From: Candidatus Levybacteria bacterium GW2011_GWA1_37_16 | GTDB lineage: Bacteria; Patescibacteriota; Microgenomatia; Levybacterales; UBA12049 | Direction of reading: 5' to 3' | NCBI GenBank assembly: GCA_943354875.1 | Contig: CALRDJ010000003.1 | Location: forward strand, 1-38,847 | DNA length: 38,847 nucleotides | Shown: positions 19,482 through 27,510 of the stretch, piece by piece | Position numbering within the stretch: position 1 is the stretch's first letter | Layout of the letters: every line of letters starts with the position of its first letter | The notes under the pieces: model-generated | Database searches by the model: none | Seen by the model: the letters and a program-made list of their open reading frames with translations, nothing else | Told to the model about the DNA's origin: nothing | Position numbers and translations under genes: made by a program

Positions 19482-20681
19482 TTAGGCACCGAATAAGTCC
19501 TTTCTGAGATCTTCACGCGCATCTGTTGAGATAATCTCAATGGGTTGGATAGGTTCTCCGACTGCATCTATTTGGATGAGATCAAATTTTTGTTTTCCAC
19601 CTGGATCCTCAAAAGCGAGTGTGTATGTTCCGTTCAGTAGTGAGGTGGCTGCGGCGAACTGGCCGAGCTGGTTGGTTTTAAATGCTCTGACTGGATTTCC
19701 TTCTTGGTCCTGCACTTCTACGAGAATATTTGGCAAAATATTTCCTCGGGAATCCTTTATGATTCCGACGAGTAGATTCGGTGCTTCAGGGGCAGTAGGG
19801 AGTCCGATTCGTACGCCCATTTCTTTCGTAATTTTCCGTACGTTTTGAGAAGGCGCTGGCGTATTTACTCCCTCAGAGGGAGTAAATACTGGTTGGGATT
19901 GACTGAGTTTTTTCGTCATAGACATAAGCTGTTTTTCCAGCTCTGCTTTTTGGGCCATAATCTCTTGGAGTTGTTTTTCAAGCGCTTGGGACTGTTCATG
20001 TGCCACCTCTGCTGTTTTTTGGTCAGTGACCTGTTCTGCAGCTTGGGCGTTTTGAAGCGCTTCAGCTACTTCGAGTGCCCGTTCTTCTAGAACTTTCTCT
20101 TCCTGTGGTACAGAAGGAGGAGGCGTGGCGGGCTGAGGTGCGATAACTACGGGTGTGGGCGCTATTACTATGGGAGCCGGTGCTTCTACGACTGGTTGCT
20201 CGGGTTGTAGTCGTGGGGCAGATAGATTCGTTACGTTTTGAAAAAACTTGAGTTCTTTTTCATCGAGTTTGTTTTGGGTCCTCGGTGTTTTCATTTTTGC
20301 TAAAATATCATCTATCGAGGTCAACTGAGTTTGTCCAGTCGAGTATGTCGAAGTAGATACGGGTGCAGGTATTTGGAAAATCGCTACTTCCCCGCCAATT
20401 TTTTCATAGAGATATCGCTCAGGAACGAATAGCGCTTTTATGAAATTTATAAGCATTATGTCCAGAGGTCTTCCCTCCACAGGCAGAAAGGCGAGTCCAG
20501 CTCCGAGACCCGCCGAAAAAATCATAAAAGGGAGTTTTATGAAAAGAGGGAGGGGAGATGAGAGGAAAAGCCAGGCGATGATGATGCCACCAGCCACATA
20601 TGCGAACTGCTTTATGGTCATATCGCCAATAAGCTTAAACTGGAACCCCGTTATGTCTTGTGGGATAGGATGGTTTTCCAT
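19482..20681 (-). CDS. PrgI family protein with long coiled-coil and C-terminal beta-sandwich-like extension
   Basis: 399 aa; N-terminus IPQDITGFQFKLIGDMTIKQFAYVAGGIIIAWLF is PrgI-like; C-terminus LLVGIIKDSRGNILPNILVEVQDQEGNPVRAFKTNQLGQF resembles carboxypeptidase-regulatory-like fold. Confidence 0.8.
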   Translation of the reverse strand: MENHPIPQDITGFQFKLIGDMTIKQFAYVAGGIIIAWLFLSSPLPLFIKLPFMIFSAGLGAGLAFLPVEGRPLDIMLINFIKALFVPERYLYEKIGGEVAIFQIPAPVSTSTYSTGQTQLTSIDDILAKMKTPRTQNKLDEKELKFFQNVTNLSAPRLQPEQPVVEAPAPIVIAPTPVVIAPQPATPPPSVPQEEKVLEERALEVAEALQNAQAAEQVTDQKTAEVAHEQSQALEKQLQEIMAQKAELEKQLMSMTKKLSQSQPVFTPSEGVNTPAPSQNVRKITKEMGVRIGLPTAPEAPNLLVGIIKDSRGNILPNILVEVQDQEGNPVRAFKTNQLGQFAAATSLLNGTYTLAFEDPGGKQKFDLIQIDAVGEPIQPIEIISTDAREDLRKDLFGA

Positions 20682-20787
20682 AGGCAGTTAGTCAGCATCT
20701 GAGTAATGCTAACTATGTGTAAGTAGCGTATAACGTGAAAATAATGTTTTCAAGATTATCAAACTGGGTCAAAAAATGAGGAAATTA

Positions 20788-20892
20788 GCCTGCCCCGTGA
20801 AAAATCGCTCTTTAAGCCGTACTACGAATAGTAGATCCGCTCGAAGAAACTATTTGAGCGGATAAGGCGAGAAGCAAGATGAATGGGGAGGC
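20788..20892. other. structured repeat element, copy A (nested stems, candidate RNA or hairpin element)
   Basis: GCCTGCCCC...GGGGAGGC outer stem; TACTAcgaaTAGTA hairpin; ATCCGCTC...GAGCGGAT hairpin; core shared with 26634-26741. Confidence 0.7.
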
Positions 20893-20903
20893 TGGCGTGA
20901 AAA

Positions 20904-21275
20904 TTAATTACGAGGTTTCTTTTTCGATGCTCTTATTTCTTTAATAATCAGCTCCATAGCTTTTCGTGCTATGCCTAGGTCTACTGATTCAGACTGTTTG
21001 ACGGCTACACCTTGCATTTCTTTCTCTATTTCTTGTTCGACTCGGAGATAAAATTCTTTATCAAGCTTCTCTTTTCCTTCACCAGCTTTTACCATGGCTT
21101 CCTGTGTTTTTTCCTCTAGAGCACCCTTATAGATAGCAAAGTAGGTGTCCCAGAGTATCTGCTGAATCACGAGTTTTTGATCATCATCCAGTTGCTCAAA
21201 GAGATCGAGTAGGTCTGTTTTAAATCCTTCTTCGAAAGGAAGGATTTTTATAATGCTTCTGGTCGTTAGTGTCAT
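20904..21275 (-). CDS. hypothetical protein, T4SS-locus associated
   Basis: 123 aa, coupled (ATGA) to the upstream 842-aa gene. Confidence 0.6.
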   Translation of the reverse strand: MTLTTRSIIKILPFEEGFKTDLLDLFEQLDDDQKLVIQQILWDTYFAIYKGALEEKTQEAMVKAGEGKEKLDKEFYLRVEQEIEKEMQGVAVKQSESVDLGIARKAMELIIKEIRASKKKPRN

Positions 21276-23800
21276 AATGCGTTCACCTCGTTCGCTAGTT
21301 GATTAATCATATCTCGAAAACCCGTATAGAGCTGGGGGTAGGAAATATTGCGTGTAACAGCTATGTGTCCATTTATCTGGTCGAGTGCATCCTTCATGGT
21401 GAATGGTGCTGTTAGGCCTAAATTAAACGCGTTATGCATGCGCTCAGCTAGCTGTTCTGGAGGGAATACCTTATGGAGTTTCTGGAATTCCGCTCCGCGA
21501 TTTGGCGTGTCCTGGTAGTTGAATAGTAGGTTTAGTGTTTCGTAATAACCTCTTGGTGCGTTGACTGTTCGTTCTTGTTCGGAGTAGGTATTGTTTGTCG
21601 CTCCTATATCGACAGAATCGGTAAAAGTAGCTATAGAGTCTGGTATCTGTACCGCTTTTGTAAATATTTCTCCTTGGCGAGTGGGGTTTAGGAGTCTATC
21701 GGTTAACTCTATTATTCCTTTTGTGTTCTCCGTGGTTTCATCTGCGGATTTCACGATTTTATTCTGTACCTCTATCTGCTGGTCAAGATCTTTGATTTGT
21801 ACATCGAGCGATGTCTGATATCGGATGCGGAGTTTTTTACGAGCCTCTGTCTGGGCATGTTGTAAGGCCTCCAGGTTGCTTGTTGTAAACGCAGGATCTG
21901 TGCTCCATCTGTAGGGTGGATTGTGTAGTAGATTTGTGAGCTGTGCATCGGACATAGTGAATAGGTCGTTTGCATTAAGCGTTCCGCCGCCGACAGCAGG
22001 ATTTACGATCTGGTTATACACGTCCACTTGGACTACTGGGCTAATATCATATATTTCAATCTGTCGTGCCTCATGCTCGGATTTAGCGCGAAGAATTGTT
22101 TTGCGAAGCTCTGCTTTCTCTTCAGGCGTGGTGTTGCTTATGCTATATGGTGGATTTGTGGCTAGTACGACGAGCTCGTCAAATGTCTTACTCCCTAGTT
22201 CAGCAGGGGTAATGGTGGGAGCGCCCCCTGCAGGAGCGACAAGATCGTCATATGCCTTCTGAGTTTCGCTTAGTTCTTTTGGTAGATTTTCTAAGGTTGC
22301 ACTTTCTGTCTCCTGTTGAGTTTTTATAGCTTCTTGAGACGCGTCTTTTAGCTCCGTTAGTTTCTGTATTCTATCATCTCTATCCTTTATTTCTTTAGAG
22401 AGTTGGTCTTTTTCTGGATGCTGTAAATTAGCTCGTTCTGTCGCTATAGCTTTTACATCTGCATTGTCAACAGAGCCTGTCGTAGTCCCAAGTGCAGCTG
22501 CTCTCCTTCTCGATACGTCTTCAAACTCTGTTTTGTATACATCCAGCCAGTTTCTTCTTGCCTCTGTGTGCTGCTTGCTTAGGCTGTCTCCTCCATTATA
22601 AGCGGTGTTGAGTTCATCTTTTAACCTAGTAATCTCCGTATCTATGGTTGTTGGGATATCTGTAATAATGGTGAGTTTAAATTCTTCTCGGAGCGTTCTC
22701 TCAATTTTTTTAGGGGCCTCCTGTGTAGTGGCGAACACTTTTAGTGGGGTTTTTTTACCCGCTGTTTCTGTCTTGGTAGTATCTAAGGCCTCAATTTTCT
22801 TTCTAGCTTCTTTGGCTCGGTTTCCTGCGGCAGTGTTTGTCTCCTGACCATCTTTTTTAGTCGCAATTGAGCTCCTGATAGCCTTTACTGATTCTAGGCC
22901 AATGCCATCTCTTGAGGGATCGCCTTTCATCAGTACACCTATGGATTCTACCGCTTTTTTCACATATACGTCCTGTTCTGCTTTGCGAAATCTTCGGAGA
23001 TTGCCTATTGTGTCAAGATTATCGTAGTCAGGCGTTGCTCCAGGCATGGCCAATCCTAGTGGGCCGACGCAGAAAAGGGGACTGTCAGCTGTATTATTCC
23101 AAATATCTCTCACGCCACTTCTGTTGGCATCAAATTGGTCTATTATGGTTTTTTCCCACCGAGCTTCAGATTGCTGAAAACCAGTTGTAGTAAGTGTATT
23201 TCGCAGAATTACATCTGCTGGTGTTGACTCAAGGCTTTTCAGAGGCAGGCCGATATCTGCATAAAGACTACGGAGCGCAGTGATTCCTTGTCGTATCTCA
23301 TCTCGTACGGTGTTTGCATTTCGAGTCGTTTCTACGGCTATTCTTCCTGGTATTTTCTCAATGAGATTCGTAGTTGGGTTTACTTGTAGGCTATCGAGAT
23401 CCATGCCTGTCATGGCTTGAAAGTATTCTTTTTCTGCGGGATTTGCTTTCATGGCAGTGAAGAGTTCAGGTCTGAGAGTTATGGATAGTTCTGTGCCACG
23501 TCTGTGGAAGGACTGGACTGCTCGGTGCACGCCATATCCAGCCGCTCCTACTACTGCTGCAATTCCCCCTGCCATAGCACCACCTGCTGGCGATTGAGTC
23601 GCGATGGCGTTAAGCCCTCCTAGGGTAGGAGGAGCCATGATGGCACCAGCTGTGGTGACGATTCGTCTGAGATTGGGCTGTAGGGTGTCGTACCAGAAGG
23701 CACGTACTGTGCCACGATCGCTACCATGAACGACTACTCCCTGAGCTGCGATAACTCGGGGCTCCTGAGGGTCGATTTGTGTCTTAAGACCTAACCCCAT
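21272..23800 (-). CDS. large hypothetical protein with Gly/Ala-rich hydrophobic N-terminal segment and coiled-coil-rich body
   Basis: 842 aa continuous ORF; no family recognised. Confidence 0.7.
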   Translation of the reverse strand: MGLGLKTQIDPQEPRVIAAQGVVVHGSDRGTVRAFWYDTLQPNLRRIVTTAGAIMAPPTLGGLNAIATQSPAGGAMAGGIAAVVGAAGYGVHRAVQSFHRRGTELSITLRPELFTAMKANPAEKEYFQAMTGMDLDSLQVNPTTNLIEKIPGRIAVETTRNANTVRDEIRQGITALRSLYADIGLPLKSLESTPADVILRNTLTTTGFQQSEARWEKTIIDQFDANRSGVRDIWNNTADSPLFCVGPLGLAMPGATPDYDNLDTIGNLRRFRKAEQDVYVKKAVESIGVLMKGDPSRDGIGLESVKAIRSSIATKKDGQETNTAAGNRAKEARKKIEALDTTKTETAGKKTPLKVFATTQEAPKKIERTLREEFKLTIITDIPTTIDTEITRLKDELNTAYNGGDSLSKQHTEARRNWLDVYKTEFEDVSRRRAAALGTTTGSVDNADVKAIATERANLQHPEKDQLSKEIKDRDDRIQKLTELKDASQEAIKTQQETESATLENLPKELSETQKAYDDLVAPAGGAPTITPAELGSKTFDELVVLATNPPYSISNTTPEEKAELRKTILRAKSEHEARQIEIYDISPVVQVDVYNQIVNPAVGGGTLNANDLFTMSDAQLTNLLHNPPYRWSTDPAFTTSNLEALQHAQTEARKKLRIRYQTSLDVQIKDLDQQIEVQNKIVKSADETTENTKGIIELTDRLLNPTRQGEIFTKAVQIPDSIATFTDSVDIGATNNTYSEQERTVNAPRGYYETLNLLFNYQDTPNRGAEFQKLHKVFPPEQLAERMHNAFNLGLTAPFTMKDALDQINGHIAVTRNISYPQLYTGFRDMINQLANEVNAL

Positions 23801-24204
23801 GCCTGATCGTTGTCGAAGTATTTTTCTATTTTTCCCGCATCCGGCTTTCCATCCGTAGTCAATGCATCGTAGAGCATTAAATCCACTCTGGCGTTTTCAT
23901 TGCCTCTAAGTCTTGGTAATACTTGTGAGACCTGTGTCAGATAATCTTCTAGAAAGTGGGTGATTTTATTCTCAGTCTCTTTACTAATAGTTACTTTTTT
24001 CGGCTGAGATTCTGTTTCTCTGTTTCCGACTATATCGGTACCGGTATCAATTCCCAGCTTGAAATCACGTTCATTAAATGTGCGCTTCGCATCGCGTGCT
24101 TTAGCTTCCTCGTTCGCTTTTGTTTGAAGGGCTACGTTCGGTGCGGGCGCGATTCTTCTTTGTTGAATCCTTTGTGCGAGAACATCGGGCGACTGAATAG
24201 CCAT
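23791..24204 (-). CDS. hypothetical protein
   Basis: 137 aa, overlaps start of the 842-aa gene; same operon. Confidence 0.6.
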   Translation of the reverse strand: MAIQSPDVLAQRIQQRRIAPAPNVALQTKANEEAKARDAKRTFNERDFKLGIDTGTDIVGNRETESQPKKVTISKETENKITHFLEDYLTQVSQVLPRLRGNENARVDLMLYDALTTDGKPDAGKIEKYFDNDQAWG

Positions 24205-24219
24205 ATAAGAAAATAGTAG

Positions 24220-24248
24220 TTGATGTAGGTTTTTATTTCAAGTATGCT
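24220..24248 (+). promoter_or_regulatory. sigma70-type promoter TTGATG-N17-TATGCT, probably leaderless transcript of the 24257 gene
   Basis: -35 24220-24225, 17-nt spacer, -10 24243-24248, ATG at 24257 only 8 nt after the -10. Confidence 0.6.
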
Positions 24249-24256
24249 CATTATAT

Positions 24257-25780
24257 ATGGGACCAGAAGGATCAGTAGCGCCACCACCAGAAGCGCGACC
24301 AAAGGCTCCACGACGACCAAAACCAGTATCTCCTGTAAAGCCTGCTGAAGCAGGTGTTTCTTCTGTAGTGCAAACAGAACCTCAAGTATCATCAAAAATT
24401 ACAACAGAGGCTCGGGATTTGTTAAGTAAGCTTAGTCAGGAAGGCACTGTGCCTGCTTTTATAACAGCAAATTTTCAAAGAATATTACAAGAAAACGGAG
24501 TAGCCCAAGAGGATATTAACAAGATGAGGCCAGAAGAAGCGGCAGATTGGTTGAGAAACAAAGCAAAAGCAGAAGATGAACAACCAGAATCTGGTACGCC
24601 CGCTGAGCCAGCAGATGCTACGGAGCCGACAGATGCGTCCGTGGAGAAACCTGTTGATAATAGACAGCGCTTGGAAGATCTCCGGGGAGCAAGTGATGTG
24701 GCATTGACCACAAGAGTTAGAGCGCTAAATAGCGAGTTGGGGAGAATGACTGATGAAGAATACAGAAGCGCAGTAGATGAAAATCGAGGCATAAATGTGC
24801 TTTTGACCTTAGATGATATTCGAAACGGAAAAGAGATTCAGGGAAAACTGGAGGGAGTGAAAACTGCTGAAGGCGTAGTAGTTGTCACGAATATTGCGAG
24901 CGGAGAAGAGAGCAGTGCGGTTTGTGTGATTGAGGGAAGAGCTGAGACGATGTCTATTTCTCGAGGTGCACTGGTAGATGCGCAGTTGCTTTCAGAGGCA
25001 GATGCCATGCGATCACAATTCCCAGATCCAACTAGTCCCGAGAGGATTGTGTTAGAGGCCAGAATTTCAGTCCTGCAGAATGGAGAAGAAGGTTTGCCGA
25101 CGGGAGATACGCCTATCGGAGCTGCTGTGGATGCAGCAGTAGGAAAAGTATTCGATGCAGAGTCGGCGGTGGGTATGGAGGCAGGGCTTTTGGAGTACCA
25201 TGCTGGAGCGTTAGAGCAGAAAATTCAGCAACTCCAAAAAGAAAAAAAGCCGAGAAGTATCGAGGACGAGCGACTTTTAGCGCTTTTGCGTTTAGGGCAG
25301 CTAGCGAGGGGAGAAGGGGCAGTATTTGTGCGTTCTCGAGCGATAACGATGTTAAGAGAGCGAAAAGTTGAAATACCTGAGCCTGTAGTTGCGGCATTGA
25401 ATAAGCAGTTGGGTGAAGCAAGGCCCGCGCTGGACACTCTTCTTAGATCGCTTAAGCTCAAGGATGGCGGAAAGCTTACCGATGAACAGATAGGTAAATT
25501 TAAGGATATTGTTAATCGTATTGGAATTGATCATATGCTTGCTACGGGAGGACTTGAGCCATTATTGGGTGAGGGTGGCGTAGCGCAGGTGGGTGAATTT
25601 ATTTTTGGCGATACACCAGATTCAGATATAAATGCGCAGTTAGGGAATTTATTAGCAGACAAAACATTGCTTGAAAAATATGGTGGAAAAGCGAAAAAGG
25701 GAGGATTACTTTTTCTCGTTATGATTGCTTTAGCTTCAGGAATGGTTATAAAAGACGCTGCGAGTACTGGACGTCACTAA
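24257..25780 (+). CDS. hypothetical protein with Pro-rich N-terminus and C-terminal TM anchor
   Basis: 507 aa; tail KKGGLLFLVMIALASGMVIKDAASTGRH. Confidence 0.7.
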   Translation: MGPEGSVAPPPEARPKAPRRPKPVSPVKPAEAGVSSVVQTEPQVSSKITTEARDLLSKLSQEGTVPAFITANFQRILQENGVAQEDINKMRPEEAADWLRNKAKAEDEQPESGTPAEPADATEPTDASVEKPVDNRQRLEDLRGASDVALTTRVRALNSELGRMTDEEYRSAVDENRGINVLLTLDDIRNGKEIQGKLEGVKTAEGVVVVTNIASGEESSAVCVIEGRAETMSISRGALVDAQLLSEADAMRSQFPDPTSPERIVLEARISVLQNGEEGLPTGDTPIGAAVDAAVGKVFDAESAVGMEAGLLEYHAGALEQKIQQLQKEKKPRSIEDERLLALLRLGQLARGEGAVFVRSRAITMLRERKVEIPEPVVAALNKQLGEARPALDTLLRSLKLKDGGKLTDEQIGKFKDIVNRIGIDHMLATGGLEPLLGEGGVAQVGEFIFGDTPDSDINAQLGNLLADKTLLEKYGGKAKKGGLLFLVMIALASGMVIKDAASTGRH

Positions 25781-25781
25781 A

Positions 25782-26102
25782 CTATTTACAGTTATCAAAG
25801 CCGAATTGCTTTATGCAGTCAGTTCCCGTAAGTCCTGAGATGAAATTTACTATGAAAAACGATATAAGTATTATAACCAGTCCTATGACTGCGTAGGTGA
25901 GGGTGTTTCTAGCCGAGTCGGCTTGTTTCGGGTCTCCACCAGCAGAGATGTACTTATAGCCCGCGTAGAGTATCATGAACACTGCTACGATCCCAGAAAA
26001 TATTAATAGACCATTCACTACGTTTTGAAATACTGCGGGAATGCACTTCAGGGTGGCCACGCCATTTACTACACAGTCTTTTACTATAATATTCCAATCC
26101 AT
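25782..26102 (-). CDS. VirB2/TrbC-like pilin-type protein
   Basis: 106 aa, two hydrophobic helices around YISAGGDPKQADSARNTLTYAVIGLVIILISFFIVNFISG. Confidence 0.8.
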   Translation of the reverse strand: MDWNIIVKDCVVNGVATLKCIPAVFQNVVNGLLIFSGIVAVFMILYAGYKYISAGGDPKQADSARNTLTYAVIGLVIILISFFIVNFISGLTGTDCIKQFGFDNCK

Positions 26103-26157
26103 ATATTAAGCGTAGCAAAGAAAAAGAGGTAAGTAAAGGGAATTATGGTGAAACAAC

Positions 26158-26574
26158 CTAGTAACCAGGAGCACCAGGGCGAAGGACAGGGATTTGGAGG
26201 TCGGTTAAGCTGACTCCGAATATGCCTCCAATGAATTGGATGATAAAGAATGCGAGAAGAGCGATAACGAGCCCTACGATGGCTGCCACTATGTGATTTC
26301 GTGCTGCGTCCACTGCTGCTTTATCGCCACCTGAAGTAATCCATTTGATGCCCCCATAAATAAGGAAGAAAAGTGCTGCTACAACTGCTACGATAATGAG
26401 AATAGTAATAAGGCGTGATATGAGGCCACCTAACGAGCCAAAATTAAAAGTACAAAGTAGATTAGCAGTTCTTTGATCGCCTCCGCATAAATTAACCGTA
26501 CTCTGTGCAAATGCTGGAGCTGCATAGGAGAGATAAGAGAGAAATCCTGTGGTTATGCCGATAGCTTTTTTCAT
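26158..26574 (-). CDS. VirB2/TrbC-like pilin-type protein with signal peptide
   Basis: 138 aa; signal MKKAIGITTGFLSYLSYAAPAFAQ; WITSGGDKAAVDAARNHIVAAIVGLVIALLAFFIIQFIGGIFG. Confidence 0.85.
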   Translation of the reverse strand: MKKAIGITTGFLSYLSYAAPAFAQSTVNLCGGDQRTANLLCTFNFGSLGGLISRLITILIIVAVVAALFFLIYGGIKWITSGGDKAAVDAARNHIVAAIVGLVIALLAFFIIQFIGGIFGVSLTDLQIPVLRPGAPGY

Positions 26575-26633
26575 TAATCTAATCTAATAACATTTCACTA
26601 TCCTTGTCAAGCCCCTATTCTCTTTGGGGCGTA

Positions 26634-26741
26634 GACCCCTCAACAATCGCTCTTCGAGCCGCGCTACGAATAGTAGGCCTGCCCGAAATGCTTCGCATAT
26701 CGAAGCGGGCGGGTAAGGCGAAAAGTAAGATGTGTGGGGTC
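26634..26741. other. structured repeat element, copy B
   Basis: GACCCC...GGGGTC outer stem; shared blocks AATCGCTCTT, AGCCG, CTACGAATAGTAG, TAAGGCGA, AAGATG with copy A; stem GCCTGCCCG...CGGGCGGGT. Confidence 0.7.
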
Positions 26742-26758
26742 AAGGAGTAAATTCCCCT

Positions 26759-26785
26759 GTCATCCTGAACTTGTTTCAGGATCTC
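26759..26785 (+). repeat. palindromic unit GTC-ATCCTGAA...TTCAGGAT-CTC
   Basis: 8-bp perfect stem; inverted identical 29-bp copy at 27087-27115. Confidence 0.9.
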
Positions 26786-26791
26786 CCTTTC

Positions 26792-26829
26792 GTCATTGCG
26801 ATCCCGATCTAATCGGGAGAAGCAATCTC
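26792..26829 (+). repeat. palindromic unit GTC-ATTGC...GCAAT-CTC
   Basis: nested stems ATTGC/GCAAT and TCCCGAT/ATCGGGA; near-copy at 35497-35533. Confidence 0.9.
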
Positions 26830-26832
26830 ATT

Positions 26833-26872
26833 GTCATTCTGGAGTCCGCCGAAGGCGAGACGATAGAATCTC
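26833..26872 (+). repeat. palindromic unit GTC-ATTCT...AGAAT-CTC
   Basis: stem ATTCT/AGAAT with inner GCCgaaGGC. Confidence 0.75.
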
Positions 26873-26883
26873 TTTCTCTCCTC

Positions 26884-26908
26884 GTTACTTTTTCCGAGGA
26901 AAAGTAAC
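26884..26908. repeat. palindrome GTTACTTTT-tccgagg-AAAAGTAAC
   Basis: perfect 9-bp arms. Confidence 0.8.
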
Positions 26909-27088
26909 ACAAAAACTCTTTTGCACTAAGCCTCCACCTAAAAATACTCCGTTCTCTTATCGGGGGATTGTCCTCCCCCTTCAGCAGTTCGCTGGATTCT
27001 CCCTGATAGCTCACTCCATATTTTTTTAACGGTGACTTCTTAAAGCAAAAGAAAGGGAGACCGCATATAGTTCTGCTATAGACACTGG

Positions 27089-27115
27089 GAGATCCTGAAA
27101 CAAGTTCAGGATGAC
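27089..27115 (-). repeat. inverted copy of the 26759-26785 unit
   Basis: GGGAGATCCTGAAACAAGTTCAGGATGAC (27087-27115) is the exact reverse complement of 26759-26787. Confidence 0.92.
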
Positions 27116-27157
27116 ACCGATGACACCGATGACAACGAGGAGAGAGGAGAGGGATCG

Positions 27158-27505
27158 TTATGGGGTTCCTTGGGATAAGTCTACTCCAAACAATCCTCCT
27201 ATGAATTGGACGATAAAGAGCGCGAGAAGACCGATTATAAGTCCGATGATGCTGTAGGTGAGGCGATTGCGTGCTGTCTGGAGTGCTTGTTTATCTCCGC
27301 CTGATATAGTCCACTGAATACCACTGTAGATAAGAGAGAAAAGCGCTGCGATGATGACCACGATTATAAATACGGTAATACCGCGCTGGATGATGGCTTG
27401 GCCGGCTCCGCCAGCTTCAAGCCCGCCGGTGGGGATTCCTGTGGGAGCCTGAATGACTACAGGTGTTCCATTCGAACCCGGAATTGATAATGATAGTAAT
27501 CTCAT
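27158..27505 (-). CDS. VirB2/TrbC-like pilin-type protein, N-terminus lacks an obvious signal peptide
   Basis: 115 aa; WTISGGDKQALQTARNRLTYSIIGLIIGLLALFIVQFIGGLFGVDL. Confidence 0.82.
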   Translation of the reverse strand: MRLLSLSIPGSNGTPVVIQAPTGIPTGGLEAGGAGQAIIQRGITVFIIVVIIAALFSLIYSGIQWTISGGDKQALQTARNRLTYSIIGLIIGLLALFIVQFIGGLFGVDLSQGTP

Positions 27506-27510
27506 CGTTT

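Noticed and set aside
20788-20892. Plain intrinsic terminator explanation for element A
   Set aside because: No U-tract adjoining the stem on either strand, and long conserved internal-loop sequence with multi-stem covariation exceeds terminator needs.
26793-27029. Small ORFs on both strands (26793..27014 -, 26796..27029 +)
   Set aside because: Lie across the palindromic repeat island; sequence is repeat-derived and lacks protein-like features.
26600-27150. CRISPR array
   Set aside because: Repeats are palindromic units of several classes with irregular spacing and inverted orientation; no regular repeat-spacer structure and no cas genes.
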